From NCBI GenBank assembly GCA_030681645.1, contig JAUXRX010000016.1:100645-164644 (forward strand): a stretch of DNA of 64,000 nt. Reading direction: 5' to 3'. The stretch comes from Archangium sp. Lineage in GTDB: Bacteria; Myxococcota; Myxococcia; Myxococcales; Myxococcaceae. Below, one piece after another: positions 7,835 through 16,909 of the stretch. The notes beneath the pieces were generated by a model. That model saw nothing but the letters and a program-made list of their open reading frames with translations, was not told where the DNA came from and did no database searches. Numbering within the stretch: the stretch's first letter is position 1; each line of letters opens with the position of its first letter. Made by a program: the position numbers and the translations under genes.

Positions 7835-9166
7835 TCACACGTCGAGATCCGAGTCGGGGTCGTCGACGCCGGCCATGTACTTCTCGGTGTACTTCGCCTG
7901 CAGCACCGGGAACTGCTCGGTCATCAGCTTGATGTCGGTCGACATCTTCTGCGACCAGTAGGCCGACGCGTTCGACCAGTCGACCGCGGTCATGTTGAAG
8001 ACCTTCTTCAACATCTGGTTGGCGTCCTTGCCCTGCTGCGCCCAGCACCCCTGCGCCGTCATCACCTCGACGTAGCGGTCGAACGTCATCGAGCCGGCCG
8101 CGCCCTTCGCGTTCTTGCCCGCGACCTTGTCGTTGATGCCCATCGACCCCGAGGCTTCCTGCGCGCTCGCGCCGTACTGGCCGACTCCGCCTGCGGCGAA
8201 GGCCTTGCCGTACTCGGTCATGATGGCGGCCGACGCCATCGGGTCGCTCTGATCAGACATGCGCGCCATCCACGCCTCGGACACGCGCGCGAACTTCGCC
8301 TCGTCGAGCTTGTGCTTCGCCAGCAGCTTCACGAAGGCCGGGCCCGTCACCGACATCTGCTGGGCGGCGATGGACGCGTAGACCTGCAGCGACACGCCCT
8401 CGATGGGGTCGAGCATTCCCGGCTTCACCGCGTTCTTCATCGCGTCGCGCGTCTGGGCCTGGCGGGCCTCGAGCGCTGCGTCGGTGAACTCCGGGTCGTT
8501 GCCGTAGTGGCGCAGGAAGGTGTGCTGCACCCGCTTCCAGTGGTTGCGGTTGCGGAAGCCGTGCTGCTCGAGCGCCGCCTGGTACACGTCGTCGTCGTCT
8601 TCACCCTGCGCGGCCTCGAGGGCGAAGTTCACCTTCCAGTACTCGACCCACTGGCTGGGGCGCAGCTTTCCCCAGTCGGGCTTGAAGTACGTCTTGCCGT
8701 TCTTCTCGAACGTCATCGCGTCTTCGTCTTCGTCGTCGTTGAAGCCCATGCCCTCGTGGCTGACGTAGTCCCACTCCACGCCGAAGCGGTCGAGCGGGCG
8801 GCCGCCGGGCCCGAGCTTCTGGGGGGCGTCTTCTTCTTCGTCGTCGGAGTCGGAGTCCGAGTCCTCTTCGTCGGACCCTGACTCGTCGTCGTCGAGGTCC
8901 TCGCCTTCGTCCTGCTCGTCGAGGCCGGCGCACGTCTCGGGCTCGTCGTCGTCCGGCTCGAGGGCGGGGTTGGTGTTGGTGCTGCCGGCCGCGCCCTCCT
9001 CGGCCTTCATGCGCGCCTCGAACTCGGCGAACGTCTCGTCGCTCATCATCGTCTGCGAGTCGTTGCCGATGAAGGACTCGGTCGGCTTTCCCTTCGGCTT
9101 CGTTGGAGAAGTGGGAACGGCGGCCCTCACGGGCGGGCCGGGCTTGCGGGGTGGAGGAGGCGGCAT
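7835..9166 (-). CDS. large protein with long acidic low-complexity stretch (DUF6620-like)
   Basis: 443 residues. A Pro-rich start (MPPPPPRKPGPP) leads to an extremely acidic run of Asp/Glu/Ser at about residues 70-115. The rest (about 130-443) is a helical domain rich in Gln, Met and Trp (for example WGKLRPSQWVEYWKVNFALEA, then a repeat-like MSDQSDPMASAAIMTEYGKAF). No catalytic motif, signal peptide or membrane helix. It is the first gene of a likely three-gene operon with two zinc-ribbon proteins. It resembles proteins filed as DUF6620 in myxobacteria, but this is from memory of composition and layout only. Confidence 0.65.
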   Translation of the reverse strand: MPPPPPRKPGPPVRAAVPTSPTKPKGKPTESFIGNDSQTMMSDETFAEFEARMKAEEGAAGSTNTNPALEPDDDEPETCAGLDEQDEGEDLDDDESGSDEEDSDSDSDDEEEDAPQKLGPGGRPLDRFGVEWDYVSHEGMGFNDDEDEDAMTFEKNGKTYFKPDWGKLRPSQWVEYWKVNFALEAAQGEDDDDVYQAALEQHGFRNRNHWKRVQHTFLRHYGNDPEFTDAALEARQAQTRDAMKNAVKPGMLDPIEGVSLQVYASIAAQQMSVTGPAFVKLLAKHKLDEAKFARVSEAWMARMSDQSDPMASAAIMTEYGKAFAAGGVGQYGASAQEASGSMGINDKVAGKNAKGAAGSMTFDRYVEVMTAQGCWAQQGKDANQMLKKVFNMTAVDWSNASAYWSQKMSTDIKLMTEQFPVLQAKYTEKYMAGVDDPDSDLDV

Positions 9167-9210
9167 GAGCCCCGAAACTCACCCGGAAAAGGGCTCAGTC
9201 GCAAGCACCC

Positions 9211-9408
9211 TCAGGCGAAGCGGCGGCCGCCGATCAGTCGCGCTGGAAAGAACAGAATGGCGCGAAGCAGGGTGAAGACGCCGTCGACCGCGACGCCCAG
9301 CAGGCGGAACGGAAGCAGCACCACCCAGATGAGCGGGTAGAGCACCAACGCCAGCAAGGCGACGGGCCAGCAGAAGACGAAGAGCAGGAGCCAGAGGAGC
9401 AGCCGCAT
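9211..9408 (-). CDS. small hydrophobic membrane protein
   Basis: 65 residues, almost entirely hydrophobic: two helices (about 2-35 and 40-58, LLLWLLLFVFCWPVALLALV and VAVDGVFTLLRAILFF) and a basic tail GGRRFA. Likely an inner-membrane peptide of unknown role. It lies on the minus strand just upstream of the acidic-protein gene, with an R1 repeat on its other side. Confidence 0.6.
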   Translation of the reverse strand: MRLLLWLLLFVFCWPVALLALVLYPLIWVVLLPFRLLGVAVDGVFTLLRAILFFPARLIGGRRFA

Positions 9409-9432
9409 GTTCCTTGTACGGAGGCTGCATGC

Positions 9433-9492
9433 GCCGATTGCGCCCAGGCTCGCAGGATGTCGCCTCGACTCCGCTCGGGGTGAACGGTGACC
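9433..9492. repeat. R1 REP-type repeat
   Basis: Holds GCGCCCAGGCTCGCAGGATG followed by TCGCCTCGACTCCGCTCGGG and GTGAACGGTGAC, nearly identical over some 50 bases to 2138-2191. Confidence 0.8.
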
Positions 9493-9504
9493 GCGGTGCA
9501 GAAA

Positions 9505-10563
9505 TCAGAAGCCGCGCGCGCGGAGCCAGGCCACCAGCGACCCGTAGAACGGCTTGTGCCGCCAGTCGTTGCCCAGGCCGGGGCCCAGCCCGCCGATTTG
9601 ACCGATCTCGTCGAGGTGATCCGCCGGCACGCAGCCGAGGAAGGTGCCCCACTTCGCCGACGCCACCGGCACCAGGCCGTCGTTGGGCACCGGGTCGAGG
9701 ATGTTCGGGCTGATGATGAACTCGGTGGCGTCGAGCATCGGGCTCAGCGGGTCGACCGCGTCGTCGAACGCGCGGATGAACGGCGGCCGCGTGCCGTCGG
9801 CGGCCTCGCAGGTCTCGGCCGCGCGCCGCAGCGCCGAGCGGCCCGCCACCGAGTAGTAGCGCACGCCCGGCTGGTCGGTGACCCGCGCGTTGAACCCGGC
9901 CATCTTCGCCGTCTCGAACTGCGCCAGCGCCGAGGTGATCGACGACCGGCTGCTGGCCTCGCTCCAGAGCGGCGACGCGGCGAGGTTGACGATGGCGTCG
10001 ACCGCGGCGCGCGCCTGCGGATCAGTCAGGCCGCGGCTCACCAGGTCGCTCACCGGCGTGCCCCGGTGCGGCGTGCTCACGGTGACCACCGCGCCGATCA
10101 GCTCGGGCCGGCGGTTCGCCACCAGCCGCGCGTCGAGCCCGCCCTGCGAGTGGGCGATGAGGTTCACCTTCGCCGCGCCCGTGCTGGCGAGGATGGCCTC
10201 GATCTCCCGCTCGAGCTGTGCGCTGCGCGTGGCCGAGTCGTTGAACGGGTCGACGGTGGGGGTGAAGACGAGCAGCTCGCCTTCGGTGGCGAGCGAGTCC
10301 TTCACTTCGAAGTAGTAGGTGAAGAAGTCGAGCCCCGCGAAGGTGTCGAAGCCGAAGAAGCCGTGCGAGAGCACGATGGGGTACGGCGGGCCACGGCCGG
10401 CGTCGGGTGCTCCCGCGTCGGGTCCTCCCGCGTCGGGTGGTTCGCCTCCGTCGGTGACCCGCTGTTGCTGGCCCCCATCGGTCTCGGGCACGCCGACCAG
10501 TGGCGGCGTTCCGCACGCGGTCGCGGTCGCGACGAGAGAGAGGGCCAGCAGGCTGCGGCGCAT
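9505..10563 (-). CDS. secreted lipoprotein triacylglycerol lipase (alpha/beta hydrolase)
   Basis: 352 residues. Lipoprotein signal with Cys17 (VATATACG), then a Gly/Pro/Asp linker with repeated GGPDAGAPDAG, then a lipase fold. PIVLSHGFFGFD forms the oxyanion region, NLIAHSQGGLDAR is the nucleophile elbow (AHSQGG), and a late Asp and His (DDAVDPLSPM; VPADHLDEIGQ) are plausible charge-relay residues. VSTPHRGTP is typical of bacterial class I lipases related to Pseudomonas and Burkholderia enzymes. It would act at the outer membrane or outside the cell on lipids, fitting a scavenging or predatory lifestyle. No foldase gene (lif) is adjacent. Confidence 0.85.
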   Translation of the reverse strand: MRRSLLALSLVATATACGTPPLVGVPETDGGQQQRVTDGGEPPDAGGPDAGAPDAGRGPPYPIVLSHGFFGFDTFAGLDFFTYYFEVKDSLATEGELLVFTPTVDPFNDSATRSAQLEREIEAILASTGAAKVNLIAHSQGGLDARLVANRRPELIGAVVTVSTPHRGTPVSDLVSRGLTDPQARAAVDAIVNLAASPLWSEASSRSSITSALAQFETAKMAGFNARVTDQPGVRYYSVAGRSALRRAAETCEAADGTRPPFIRAFDDAVDPLSPMLDATEFIISPNILDPVPNDGLVPVASAKWGTFLGCVPADHLDEIGQIGGLGPGLGNDWRHKPFYGSLVAWLRARGF

Positions 10564-10614
10564 GGGCGCGGTTTACGGCCGCGGCGCTCCGGGGGCAATC
10601 GCCCGGTCCCGGGG

Positions 10615-10632
10615 TGACACGTGCTGGTGTCA
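10615..10632. promoter_or_regulatory. 6+6 palindrome in a divergent intergenic region
   Basis: TGACAC-N6-GTGTCA is a perfect inverted repeat in the 187-base gap between the lipase gene (minus) and the barrel gene (plus). It could be an operator or a small RNA hairpin. Nothing else in the gap was recognised. Confidence 0.3.
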
Positions 10633-10750
10633 GCCGAGGGAGGCAGTCAACGCGATGCCGCCCCTCATCATCTTGATGGAGCCTCGCGACTCAACCGCTC
10701 GCATCGACTCGGGTAGCGGGGCTGGCCCGATAGCTGCGTAGCGAGCGGCC

Positions 10751-11299
10751 ATGAAGAACTTCGCTCGCGCCGCCCTCGTCTCGGTCTTCGTCCTCTCGTC
10801 TGTCGCGGCTGCGCATGAAGACTTCGACCACCAGCATGACCATCACTCGGGGTCCCTGCTCGACTCGAGCGCCCAGTCGCGGCACTTCCTGCTCTCGGTG
10901 CACGGCGTGCTGCCCTACGGCCACTTCCGCTACGGGGGCTTCCCTATCGGCGTGGGCGCGAGCTTCTACATTCCCATCCTCCACAACGGCTTCATTCCGC
11001 CCGTCAACGACGAGTTCGGCCTCGACTTCGGCGCCGACGCCATCTTCTTCCTCGGGTACCGCTACCCCGTCGCGCTCTGGATTCCCGTCTCGGTGCTGTG
11101 GACCTTCCACTTCAGCCCCGCGTTCTCCGCGTACGTGAAGGCCGGCGTGGCGCTGCGCATCTGGCCCGGAGATCCGCTCCCGCTCTACCCGGACTTCGTC
11201 GGCGCGGTCGGCCTGAGCTGGATGTTCTCGTCGGGCGTGGGCCTGCGCGTCGAGGCCGGCTACCCGGGCGTGAAGCTCGGCCTGCTCTTCGCCTTCTGA
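10751..11299 (+). CDS. small outer-membrane beta-barrel-like protein
   Basis: 182 residues. Signal peptide (MKNFARAALVSVFVLSSVAAAH) followed by a His/Asp-rich stretch (HEDFDHQHDHH, about 22-33) that could bind metal. The rest alternates hydrophobic and polar residues with many Gly/Tyr/Phe and ends in Phe (LGLLFAF), as outer-membrane barrels do. No family recognised. Its 3' end overlaps the convergent pcm gene by 40 bases. Confidence 0.65.
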   Translation: MKNFARAALVSVFVLSSVAAAHEDFDHQHDHHSGSLLDSSAQSRHFLLSVHGVLPYGHFRYGGFPIGVGASFYIPILHNGFIPPVNDEFGLDFGADAIFFLGYRYPVALWIPVSVLWTFHFSPAFSAYVKAGVALRIWPGDPLPLYPDFVGAVGLSWMFSSGVGLRVEAGYPGVKLGLLFAF

Positions 11300-11916
11300 T
11301 CCAGCTCGGCGTGCGGCCCGGTGAGGGGCACGAAGCGGACGGCGATCAGCTTCTCTTCCGTCACCTCGCCGCTCGCCGACCGCTTCACCAGGCGCAGGGT
11401 CATGTCGTCAGGCTCGCCCACCGGGATGATCATCCGGCCTCCCGGCGCGAGCTGTTCCACCAGCGGGGCGGGCATCACGCTCGCGCCCGCGGCCACCACG
11501 ATCGCGTCGAAGGGCGCGGCCTCGGGCCAGCCCAGGTACCCATCGGCCACCCGCAGGTGAACGTTGGCGCAGCCCAGCCGTTCCAGCACCGGCTTCGCGC
11601 CGCGCACCAGCGGCTCGATGATGTCGATGCTGTAGACCTGGGCGCACAGCCGCGAGAGCAGCGCCGTCTGGTATCCGCACCCGGTGCCCACCTCGAGCAC
11701 GCGTGAACCCGGTCGCAGCCGCAGCTGTTCCAGCGTCCAGGCGATCAACGAAGGCTGGCTCGTCGTCTGCCCTTCACCGATGTCGAGGGGCCGGTCTTCA
11801 AGCGCGTAGGGGCGCTGGCCCGGCCGCAGGAACGCCGACCGGGGGATCGATTCCAGCGCCTCGCGCACGCGCGCATCTGTGATGAGCAGGTCCACCATCG
11901 CGGCTTCCCAATCCAT
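11260..11916 (-). CDS. pcm: protein-L-isoaspartate O-methyltransferase
   Basis: 218 residues, the usual length. The family signatures are present: IPRSAFLRPGQ near the N-terminus, GEGQTTSQPSLIAWTLEQL, then SAM-binding VLEVGTGCGYQTALLS, SIDIIEPLV and VRVADGYLGW-like LRVADGYLGWPEAAPFDAIVVAAG. The enzyme methylates abnormal isoaspartyl residues with SAM to start protein repair in the cytoplasm. The final residues (HAELDQKAKSRPSFTPG) run through the antisense of the barrel gene's 3' end. Confidence 0.92.
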   Translation of the reverse strand: MDWEAAMVDLLITDARVREALESIPRSAFLRPGQRPYALEDRPLDIGEGQTTSQPSLIAWTLEQLRLRPGSRVLEVGTGCGYQTALLSRLCAQVYSIDIIEPLVRGAKPVLERLGCANVHLRVADGYLGWPEAAPFDAIVVAAGASVMPAPLVEQLAPGGRMIIPVGEPDDMTLRLVKRSASGEVTEEKLIAVRFVPLTGPHAELDQKAKSRPSFTPG

Positions 11917-11984
11917 TCCGGCTACACCCTGAAGTTGCGACCGGACCGTTCCGTGTCAAGCCGATGCACGGCGATCGGTGACCT

Positions 11985-12107
11985 GGGTCTCGCGCAGCGT
12001 TCCGCTGCTACCGGCGGCGCTCTGGGTGACGGGTCGCTCTGCCTCGGCCAAACCTCCGCTTCGCTCCGGTTTGTCTCGCGCAGCGTTCCGCTGCTACCGG
12101 CGGCGCT
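11985..12107. repeat. R3 repeat, two copies
   Basis: Two copies of TCTCGCGCAGCGTTCCGCTG followed by CTACCGGCGGCGCTC, separated by GGGTCGCTCTGCCTCGGCCA and AACCTCCGCTTCGCTCCGG. The same long unit occurs at 21288-21581. The right end overlaps the last codons of the PAS-GGDEF-EAL gene, so its C-terminal ERRR is encoded by the repeat. Bases 11917-11984 before it hold nothing recognised. Confidence 0.8.
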
Positions 12108-14388
12108 CCTTGTCGATTTCCTCGGGGTCGACGGGGTGCCCACAGAGGAACCCCTGCACTTCATCACAGCCGAACCCGGCCAGGAGTACGCGCTGTTCCT
12201 GCGTCTCGACGCCTTCCGCGATGATGCGCAGCTTGAGCGCGTGGCCCATGGCGATCACCGCCTGCACCACTGCCTGATCAGCTGGATCCGACAAGACGTC
12301 GCGCACGAAGGCGCGATCGATCTTGAGCCGGTCGAGCGGCAGCCGCTTGAGCTGCGCCAACGAGGAATAGCCGGTGCCGAAGTCGTCCATCGAGAGGCGC
12401 ACGCCCAGGGCCTTGAGCCGGCCCAGCAGCTCGGCGGTGGCCACCGGGTCCTTCATCACCACGCTCTCCGTCACCTCGAACTCGAGCAGCGTCGGCGCGA
12501 CCCCCGTCTCCTTCAGCACGGCGGTGACGTGCGTGAAGAAGTCGGGGTCCTGCAACTGCACCACCGAGAGGTTGACGGAGACCGAGAGGTTCCACGCCTT
12601 CGCTCTCAGGGCCGCCTGCCGCAGCACCCACGCCCCGATGGCCCTGATGGCGCCCGTCTCTTCCGCGAGGTGAATGAAGCGATCCGGCGGCACCAGGCCC
12701 AGCTCGGGGTGCTGCCAGCGCAGCAGCGCCTCGACCCCCAGCAACGTGTCGCCCACGATGGGCCGCTGCGGCTGGTACTGCAGCCTGAACTCGTCGCGCT
12801 CGAGCGCCCGCCCCAGCGCGTTGGCCAGGGTCATCCGGTCGAGGGTGCGCGTGTTCATCGCCTCGGTGAAGAAGCGCGAGGTGTCGCGGCCCGCCTCTTT
12901 CGCCGTGTACATCGCGGAGTCGGCGTGGGTGAGCAGCACGTTGGCGGTGTCCCCGTCCTGCGGGAAGACGGCGATGCCGATCGACGCGGTGAGGCTCAGT
13001 TCCTGGCCGCCCACCGTGAGCGGCTCGGCGATGGCCGCGCGCACCTTGCTCACCACCGCCAGGCTCTGCGCCGGGCTGTCGAGCGCGGTGAGCACGATGG
13101 CGAACTCGTCGCCGCCCATGCGCGCCACGGTGTCGCCTTCACGCACCGCGTCCTTGAGGCGGTAGGCGATCTCCATCAAGAGCGTGTCGCCCTCGTACGG
13201 CCCGACCGTGCCGTTGATGCTCTTGAAGCCGTCGAGGTCGACCATCATCAGCGCCACCTGCTGGCCGTTGCGCTGCGCCACCCCGGTGGCCTGCGCCAGG
13301 CGATCTCGCAGGAGCGTGCGGTTGGGCAGCCCGGTGAGGTGATCGTGCTGGGCCAGGTAGGTGACCTGGGCCTGCGAGTCCTTCACCGCGGTGATGTCGG
13401 CGAAGACGGCCACGTAGTTGGTCACCGCGCCCGCCGCGTCGCGGATGGCGTTGATGGTGGTCCACTCGCAGTACACCTCGCCGCCCTTGCGCCGGTTCCA
13501 CAGCTCGCCGCGCCACGAGCCCTGCGTCTTCAGGGTGTCCCACAACGAGGCGTAGAAGGCCTGGTCGTGGCGCCCCGACTGCAGCAGCGACGGGTTCTTG
13601 CCCAGCACCTCGTCGACCGCGTAGCCGGTGATGCGGGTGAAGGCCTCGTTCACCGCGATGACGGCGTTGTGCTCGTTGGTGATCAGGATCGCCTCACCCG
13701 AGGTCTCGAACACGCGCGAGAAGAGCCGCCGCTCGAGCTCGTTGCGGCGCGCGCCGGTGATGTCGCGGAAGAAGCCGACCGTGCGGTTGACGCCGATGGG
13801 CGCGGTGGTGAGGCGCACCGTCACCGGGCCTCCGTCCCTTCGCCGCAACAGGAGCGTCTCGGCGTTGGTGACGCCGAAGGGGTTGGTGGTCGAGGGTAGC
13901 CCGTGCGATTCGATGAAGTCGGCCACCGTGCGCTGGGTGAGGTCGCCGGCCCTGCAGCCCAGCAGCTGCTCCATCGCCGGGTTGGCCTCGATGACCACGC
14001 CCTTCGAGTCGACCACCACCACCCCGTCGGGGGCGTGCTCGAACAGGGCGCGCAGCCGGGGCGCGTCGAGGCCGGCCTCCCGGGGAACCCACAGCGCGAC
14101 CGCCGAGGCCTCGTGGCCGGTCATCGGCATGCTGGCGGCGGCGACCTCGATGACCTCGCCCGAGCGGGTCTTGAGGCTCACCAACGGCACGTGGGACGGA
14201 GAGGCGGGCACCGGCGCCTGGGTCACCGCCGCGGGCAGCGGGGAGGCGCGGCCGAGCACCTCGTCTCGAGACCAGCCGAGCAGCGCCTCGGCGGCCGGGT
14301 TCCACAGCACCACGTGGCCGTGGGAGTCGTGAGCGACGAAGGCCACCGGGAGTGTTTCGAGCAGCGCAGCCAGCTGACGCACGGACAT
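12094..14388 (-). CDS. PAS-PAS-PAS-GGDEF-EAL cyclic di-GMP enzyme
   Basis: 764 residues. Three PAS-type sensor regions (about 8-65, 105-215 and 220-330; for example VAHDSHGHVVLWNPAAEALL, VVVDSKGVVIEANPAMEQLL and ITNEHNAVIAVNEAFTRITG), then a GGDEF domain with the intact motif GGDEF at 425-429 and an EAL domain with EALLRW at 553-558, followed by DDFGTGYSSL and AEGVET. The intact motifs imply it can both make (diguanylate cyclase) and degrade (phosphodiesterase) c-di-GMP. No transmembrane helix, so a soluble sensor. Last residues derive from an R3 repeat. Confidence 0.92.
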   Translation of the reverse strand: MSVRQLAALLETLPVAFVAHDSHGHVVLWNPAAEALLGWSRDEVLGRASPLPAAVTQAPVPASPSHVPLVSLKTRSGEVIEVAAASMPMTGHEASAVALWVPREAGLDAPRLRALFEHAPDGVVVVDSKGVVIEANPAMEQLLGCRAGDLTQRTVADFIESHGLPSTTNPFGVTNAETLLLRRRDGGPVTVRLTTAPIGVNRTVGFFRDITGARRNELERRLFSRVFETSGEAILITNEHNAVIAVNEAFTRITGYAVDEVLGKNPSLLQSGRHDQAFYASLWDTLKTQGSWRGELWNRRKGGEVYCEWTTINAIRDAAGAVTNYVAVFADITAVKDSQAQVTYLAQHDHLTGLPNRTLLRDRLAQATGVAQRNGQQVALMMVDLDGFKSINGTVGPYEGDTLLMEIAYRLKDAVREGDTVARMGGDEFAIVLTALDSPAQSLAVVSKVRAAIAEPLTVGGQELSLTASIGIAVFPQDGDTANVLLTHADSAMYTAKEAGRDTSRFFTEAMNTRTLDRMTLANALGRALERDEFRLQYQPQRPIVGDTLLGVEALLRWQHPELGLVPPDRFIHLAEETGAIRAIGAWVLRQAALRAKAWNLSVSVNLSVVQLQDPDFFTHVTAVLKETGVAPTLLEFEVTESVVMKDPVATAELLGRLKALGVRLSMDDFGTGYSSLAQLKRLPLDRLKIDRAFVRDVLSDPADQAVVQAVIAMGHALKLRIIAEGVETQEQRVLLAGFGCDEVQGFLCGHPVDPEEIDKERRR

Positions 14389-14678
14389 AGAGGACCTCGG
14401 ACGGTACTCGTTACTGCTTGATCCGCCTCAAGACTTCCGCCGCGGGGAGCGCCGACCCGGTGGCACCCTCAGAATGTGTGAGGGGCGGCCGCGACGCGCC
14501 ATAGAAGTTGCGCGGCCTTCGCGGGCGGCCGTCAGCGGTCTTTTTCCCGAAATGAATGGCCTCGGCGCTTTGACGCGGGGGCCCCAGGTGTGATCTATGC
14601 CTCCGCCCCCGCGCGTCCGCGCGCCGCCTCGCGGGGACTCGATCCAGCGTCGCGCATCAACAGCTTTCGGGGGACCTC
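14389..14678. other. 290-base intergenic region, no gene seen
   Basis: Between the divergent PAS-GGDEF-EAL gene and the DUF2934-like gene. It probably holds both promoters. It is less GC-rich around GTCTTTTTCCCGAAATGAAT (14538-14557). A GC-rich inverted region GGCGGCCGC...GCGGGCGGCC lies at about 14486-14531. Nothing further could be recognised. Confidence 0.4.
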
Positions 14679-15047
14679 ATGACCCAGCCCAAGTCGAAGT
14701 CGTCGAAGTCGAAGTCGAAGAAGACCACCACCAGTTCCACCGCGAAGAAGGTGAAGCGCACGGCCACCGCCGTGAAGCCGGTCGTGGTCGAGCTCGAGAC
14801 GGTCGCGACTCCCGAGCCCATCTTCACCGCTGCCGCTGCCGCGACGCCCCAGGTCGTGAGCGCGCCCGAGCGGGCGCCCGCTCGCCTGGTGACCCGCGCC
14901 GAGTTCATGGACCTGGTGCGCAAGGAGGCCTACCGCCGCTACACCGCGCGCCGCGCGTTCAAGCAGGGCTCGCCCTTCCAGGACTGGGTGAACGCCGAGG
15001 CCGCCGTCTCGGGCAAGCTCGCCGCCGAAGGCGCGCGCCTCTCGTAA
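14679..15047 (+). CDS. DUF2934-like small basic protein
   Basis: 122 residues. The first 30 residues are Lys/Ser/Thr-rich (PKSKSSKSKSKKTTTSS) and look disordered and nucleic-acid- or envelope-associated. After an Ala/Thr-rich linker, residues about 72-115 (FMDLVRKEAYRRYTARR ... FQDWVNAEAAV) match the DUF2934 pattern, a short helical module with conserved A-x2-x-Y and DW-x-x-AE. The role of DUF2934 is not established. ATG follows GGGGGACCTC-type sequence with a GGGGGAC ribosome-binding-like run. Confidence 0.75.
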   Translation: MTQPKSKSSKSKSKKTTTSSTAKKVKRTATAVKPVVVELETVATPEPIFTAAAAATPQVVSAPERAPARLVTRAEFMDLVRKEAYRRYTARRAFKQGSPFQDWVNAEAAVSGKLAAEGARLS

Positions 15048-15050
15048 GCG

Positions 15051-15599
15051 CTACTGCGGGAACAGCACCCGGCCCGGGGCCCCTTCGAGCCCCGCGGCGG
15101 TGTGGCAGGTGTTGCAGTCACCGTTGGTCTGCGCGGCCGCCATCGCGTTCACCTTGCCGTTGGCCTTCACGCGCGCCTTGTAGGGCACGGGGACGGTCGC
15201 GGTGGTGCTCAGCGACCGGAAGTTGCCGGCCGCGTTGATGGGCAGGGTGAGCTTCACCACGTCGTTGGTGTCGAGGATCTCCACCACCGCGTCGGACGGC
15301 ACCCCGGCCGCCGCGCAGAGGTCGGCTTCGTTGGGCACCGAGTACGCCGTGCCCATGAAGAAGAACGCCTTGTCGGGCTCGGGCTGGCCGTTCGGGTTCT
15401 GGCCCTGGAAGTTCTGGCCCAGGTGACAGGACCTGCAGGCGAAGCCCGGGTTCATCTGCTCGTTCTCGACGGTGCCGCCCTTCCAGCTCTGGCCGCTCTC
15501 GCACGCCGGCGCGGCGCCGAACTGCGGGGCGAGGGTGCCGGGGGCCTGGCCGCAGGTGAAGAGGACCAGGGAAGACAGAACGATGAGGGGCGCGCGCAT
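15051..15599 (-). CDS. di-heme cytochrome c-type lipoprotein
   Basis: 182 residues from ATG 15599; the upstream extension of the frame is rejected because a lipoprotein signal (MRAPLIVLSSLVLFTCG, Cys17) starts here. Two heme-attachment motifs are visible: CRSCH (about residue 53) and CNTCH (about 165), so two c-type hemes bound covalently in the periplasm or outer membrane. Between them lies a beta-rich domain (VVEILDTNDVVKLTLPINAAGNF). The arrangement recalls cytochrome c family proteins of unknown partner found in myxobacteria. It is transcribed divergently from the efflux operon. Confidence 0.75.
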   Translation of the reverse strand: MRAPLIVLSSLVLFTCGQAPGTLAPQFGAAPACESGQSWKGGTVENEQMNPGFACRSCHLGQNFQGQNPNGQPEPDKAFFFMGTAYSVPNEADLCAAAGVPSDAVVEILDTNDVVKLTLPINAAGNFRSLSTTATVPVPYKARVKANGKVNAMAAAQTNGDCNTCHTAAGLEGAPGRVLFPQ

Positions 15600-15706
15600 G
15601 CCCGGGGGACCCTGGCGCACCTGCTTCGGCCACCCAAGCCCCAGTCTGAGAAATCTCTTATCGCCCTCACAAGCGGGCCGGGGCCGCTGTCCGTACAAGC
15701 CGCCCG

Positions 15707-16909
15707 ATGCCTTCGCTGCTCGCACTGTTTCTCACCGCCGCGCCGCTGAGCTTCGACGACGCGCTCTCGCTGGCCGCGCGGGCCCCGCAGGTGGCGGCGG
15801 CCGAGCGCGCGGCCGCGGCGAGGCGGGCGAACGCGTCGACCGTCTCGTCGCTCCAGTCGAACCCCACCCTCGGGTTGCAGCCCGGGGTGCGCACCAACGC
15901 GACCGGCACGGGGCCGGAGTTCATCGGCACGCTCACCCAGTCGCTCAACGTCTCGGGCTACTCCGGGGCGCGGCGCGAGGCGGTCGCCCTCGAGGTGGCC
16001 CAGGCGCAGGGCGGCGCGCGGCTCGAGGCGCACCTGGCGCGGCTCTCGGTGGCCGACGGGTGGCTGCGGGTGTGGACCGCGCAGGGCGTGCTCGCCGAGG
16101 CCCGCCGCGAGCTGGACCTCGCCAGCGATCTGGGGGGCCGGGTGGGGCGCGCGGCGCAGAGCGGCGCCATCACCCGGGCCGACGCGGCGGCGGTGCGCGC
16201 GTGGGTGGCCGAGGCGCGGCTGGCCGTGCTGTCGGCCGAGGGTGAGCTGTTCGACACCGGCGTGCAGCTGAACCGGGCGCTGGGCCTCGACGCCGCGGCG
16301 CCCGCGCAGGTGGCGGCCGAGCTGCCGGAGCTGGGCCTGCCGCAGGTCGAGCAGCTCGCGCAGAGCCTGGGCCGCGCCGAGCACGCGCCGGCGGTGAAGG
16401 CCGCGCTGCAGCTGAGGGACGCGGAAGAGGCGCGGGCGCGCGAGCTCGTCGCCTCGAAGGGCACCTGGCTCCAGGTCGGCGCGACGGGCGGCCGCGAGGG
16501 CCTCGGTGACGTGGTGGTGCTCGGCACGCTCGCGGTGACGATTCCCGTCTTCGACAGCGGCGAACGTGACGCCGCGCCGCTGCACGCGGCGGCCACGCAG
16601 GCGGAAGGCGCGCGGCTGCGCGCGCTCGCCGAGGCCCGGGCAGAGCGGGTGCTGGTGACGCACGAGCTCGAGCACACCCGGGAGACGCTCGAGGTGGTCG
16701 AGCGGGAGCTGGTGCCCGCCAGCGACGAGGCCGCGCAGGGAACGCAGCGGCGCATGGAGGCAGGCGAGGCCACGTCCCAGGAATGGGTGCTCGCGCGTCG
16801 CGCGGCGCTGGCGGCGCACAGCCGGTGGGTGCGGGCCCGGGCCGAGCACGCGCTCGCCCGCTTCCGGGCCCGGGAACTCGTCTCAGTCACTTCGGGAGAA
16901 TCACCATGA
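15707..16909 (+). CDS. TolC/CzcC-family outer-membrane efflux protein
   Basis: 400 residues, typical for CzcC/CusC-like factors. Short signal (MPSLLALFLTAAP), then SFDDALSLAARAP and the long helical hairpins of the outer-membrane efflux protein family (two halves, about 20-200 and 205-395). LGLDAAAPAQVAAELP marks the inter-repeat region. No lipobox is seen. It is the first gene of the operon that continues with a membrane fusion protein and an RND pump; its stop overlaps the next ATG (ATGA). It would form the outer-membrane channel of a tripartite cation exporter. Confidence 0.85.
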   Translation: MPSLLALFLTAAPLSFDDALSLAARAPQVAAAERAAAARRANASTVSSLQSNPTLGLQPGVRTNATGTGPEFIGTLTQSLNVSGYSGARREAVALEVAQAQGGARLEAHLARLSVADGWLRVWTAQGVLAEARRELDLASDLGGRVGRAAQSGAITRADAAAVRAWVAEARLAVLSAEGELFDTGVQLNRALGLDAAAPAQVAAELPELGLPQVEQLAQSLGRAEHAPAVKAALQLRDAEEARARELVASKGTWLQVGATGGREGLGDVVVLGTLAVTIPVFDSGERDAAPLHAAATQAEGARLRALAEARAERVLVTHELEHTRETLEVVERELVPASDEAAQGTQRRMEAGEATSQEWVLARRAALAAHSRWVRARAEHALARFRARELVSVTSGESP

